Source: Rhodothermales bacterium
Lineage (GTDB): Bacteria > Bacteroidota > Rhodothermia > Rhodothermales > ISCAR-4553
DNA: 33,678 bases
Assembly: GCA_026984335.1 (NCBI GenBank)
Contig: JALSSK010000465.1
Location: 1-33,678, forward strand
Reading direction: 5' to 3'
The translations under genes were made by a program, and so were the position numbers. Positions 32,429-33,678 of this stretch are shown here, piece after piece (the stretch's first letter is position 1; each line of letters begins with the position of its first letter). Below the pieces are notes generated by a model, which saw nothing but the letters and a program-made list of their open reading frames with translations, was not told the DNA's origin and searched no databases.

Positions 32429-33678
32429 ATGCGACACCTTCTCCTCGGCCTCTTCCTCCTCACGCTCGCGAGCCCCGCGCTCGGTCAGAATCCCCCCCGC
32501 CCGCTCGAAATCGACGATTTCTTCCGGATCAAAAACGTGTCCGACCCGCAGGTCAGCCCCGACGGGCAGTGGGTGGCCTACCTCGTCACCGAGACGAAGC
32601 TCGACGACGACAAGCGCGAGACGAGCCTGTGGATGATCCCGGCGGCGGGCGGCGAGGCGCTTCGGATGACCGCCGAAGGGTACTCGGCGAGCCGCCCCCG
32701 GTGGAGCCCCGACGGACGGTACCTCTCCTTCATGGCCTCGAAAGGGGAGAAGGCGAAGACGCAGGTATGGGCCTTCGACCGGCGCGGCGGCGACGCGCAG
32801 CCGCTGACCTCGGTGAAACAGGGCGTGAGCAGCTACGCATGGTCGCCCGACGGAACGCGCCTGCTCCTCTCGATCCGCGATCCGAAGCCGGACGACGAGG
32901 ACGAGCCCGAGCCGTGGGTCATCGACCGGCTTCAGTTCAAGCGCGACTACGTGGGCTACCTCGACGACCGCCACACCCACCTCTATCTCGCCGCCCCCGG
33001 CGACTCCACGCTGACGCAGATCACCTCCGGGCCGTACGACGAGAGCCAGGCCGTGTGGAGCCCCGACGGCAAGCGCATCGCCTTCGTGAGCAACCGCACC
33101 GACAACCCCGACGGCAACGACAATACGGACCTCTGGATCGTCGCCGCCGACAACACGGACCAGGGGCAGACGCTCCTTCAGGTGACGACGAACCCCGGCG
33201 CCGACACCTCGCCCGCGTGGAGCCCGGACGGGCGGATGCTCGCCTACGTCACCGTCACCGAGCCGGAGAAGATCTGGTACGCCACGAACCACCTCGCCGT
33301 CGTGCCCGCCACGGGCGGCGAGGCGCGCGTGCTCACCACGAAGCTCGACCGGAACGTGAGCGCCCCGCGCTTCGCCGACGACGGTCGCTCGGTCTTCTTC
33401 GTCCTCGAAGACAGCGCCGAGCGCCACCTCGCCCGCATCGGCGCGGACGGGCAGGGCCTGAGCCGCCCTGTGGCCGGGCCTCGGAGCGTGCGCGCTTTCG
33501 ACCGCGCCGGGGGCGTCACCGCCGTGCTCATCAGCGAGCCGCACCTGCCGGGCGAGCTTTTCATGCTCGAAAGCGACGGCCTCCGCCGCCTCACCACCGT
33601 GAACGACGACCTCCTCGCGGGCCTGCGCCTGGCCGAAGTGCGGAACATCCACTTTCCGAGCAAGGACGGGACGGAGAT
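32429..33678 (+). CDS. S9-family peptidase (prolyl oligopeptidase/acylaminoacyl peptidase-like), N-terminal part
   Basis: The frame is open from the ATG at 32429 to the right edge (416 complete codons). A Sec signal peptide (MRHLLLGLFLLTLASPALG, cleavage near LGQN) precedes PRPLEIDDFFRIKNVSDPQVSPDGQWVAYLV, a typical opening for secreted S9 peptidases. The region is a WD40-like beta-propeller with repeated RWSPDGRYLSF, YAWSPDGTRLLLS, VWSPDGKRIAFVS and AWSPDGRMLAYV motifs. The propeller filters peptide access in this family. The catalytic alpha/beta-hydrolase domain with its Ser-Asp-His triad should lie beyond the window, and the last visible residues (NIHFPSKDGTE) match the start of that domain. 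The role is probably periplasmic or extracellular peptide degradation. Confidence 0.88.
   Translation, partial: MRHLLLGLFLLTLASPALGQNPPRPLEIDDFFRIKNVSDPQVSPDGQWVAYLVTETKLDDDKRETSLWMIPAAGGEALRMTAEGYSASRPRWSPDGRYLSFMASKGEKAKTQVWAFDRRGGDAQPLTSVKQGVSSYAWSPDGTRLLLSIRDPKPDDEDEPEPWVIDRLQFKRDYVGYLDDRHTHLYLAAPGDSTLTQITSGPYDESQAVWSPDGKRIAFVSNRTDNPDGNDNTDLWIVAADNTDQGQTLLQVTTNPGADTSPAWSPDGRMLAYVTVTEPEKIWYATNHLAVVPATGGEARVLTTKLDRNVSAPRFADDGRSVFFVLEDSAERHLARIGADGQGLSRPVAGPRSVRAFDRAGGVTAVLISEPHLPGELFMLESDGLRRLTTVNDDLLAGLRLAEVRNIHFPSKDGTE

Overview
The window looks like chromosomal DNA from a high-GC member of the Bacteroidota/Rhodothermota lineage, Rhodothermales-like. Three things point there. The large subtilisin-like protease ends in a type IX secretion-style sorting domain with the NYPNPFNP motif. 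One intergenic region carries a Bacteroidota-type promoter (TTG, 20 bp, TAnnTTTG). The ABC transporter and protein-family repertoire also fits. No rRNA, tRNA, CRISPR array or recognisable insertion sequence was seen.

Left third (1-13.6 kb): a deoxysugar catabolism locus centred on L-rhamnose. A plus-strand group holds the C-terminal part of a Rieske oxygenase (cut by the left edge), a MetE-catalytic-half-like methyltransferase and L-rhamnose isomerase (rhaI). It converges, with a 7-bp gap, on a minus-strand operon: rhamnulokinase (rhaB), an aldolase/dehydrogenase fusion (rhaD, RhaEW type), an exported clan-A glycoside hydrolase-like protein and a six-hairpin glycosidase-like protein. Together these give rhamnose -> rhamnulose -> rhamnulose-1-phosphate -> DHAP plus lactaldehyde, with two candidate enzymes for releasing the sugar. 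Divergent from rhaB, across an AT-rich regulatory island containing a perfect palindrome, run a KDPG aldolase (eda) and a MalK/UgpC-type sugar-importer ATPase without permeases.

Junction (13.6-14.6 kb): about 460 bp without a convincing gene runs into the intact C-terminal part of a short-chain dehydrogenase, read as a decayed gene. By eye, base usage changes around here.

Middle (14.6-21.4 kb): one tightly packed operon for a tripartite efflux system: TetR repressor, TolC-like outer-membrane channel, lipoprotein membrane-fusion protein, two ATPases and two ABC-2 permeases. Apart from the TolC gene and the separation of the two ATPase halves, it parallels the E. coli cecR-ybhGFSR operon. A perfect 16-bp palindrome upstream of the TetR gene is the likely operator. 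The two ATPases have complementary motif losses that predict one degenerate and one canonical ATP site.

Right third (21.4-33.7 kb): an intergenic repeat element with terminal inverted repeats and two near-identical 50-bp direct copies; a stand-alone DUF2357/PD-(D/E)XK nuclease-like protein; a lipoprotein glycerophosphodiester phosphodiesterase; a secreted beta-propeller-like protein with a tandem repeat in its signal peptide; a 1301-residue subtilase; an ABC-F ATPase; and the N-terminal propeller of an S9 peptidase cut by the right edge. Most of these look like independent transcription units.
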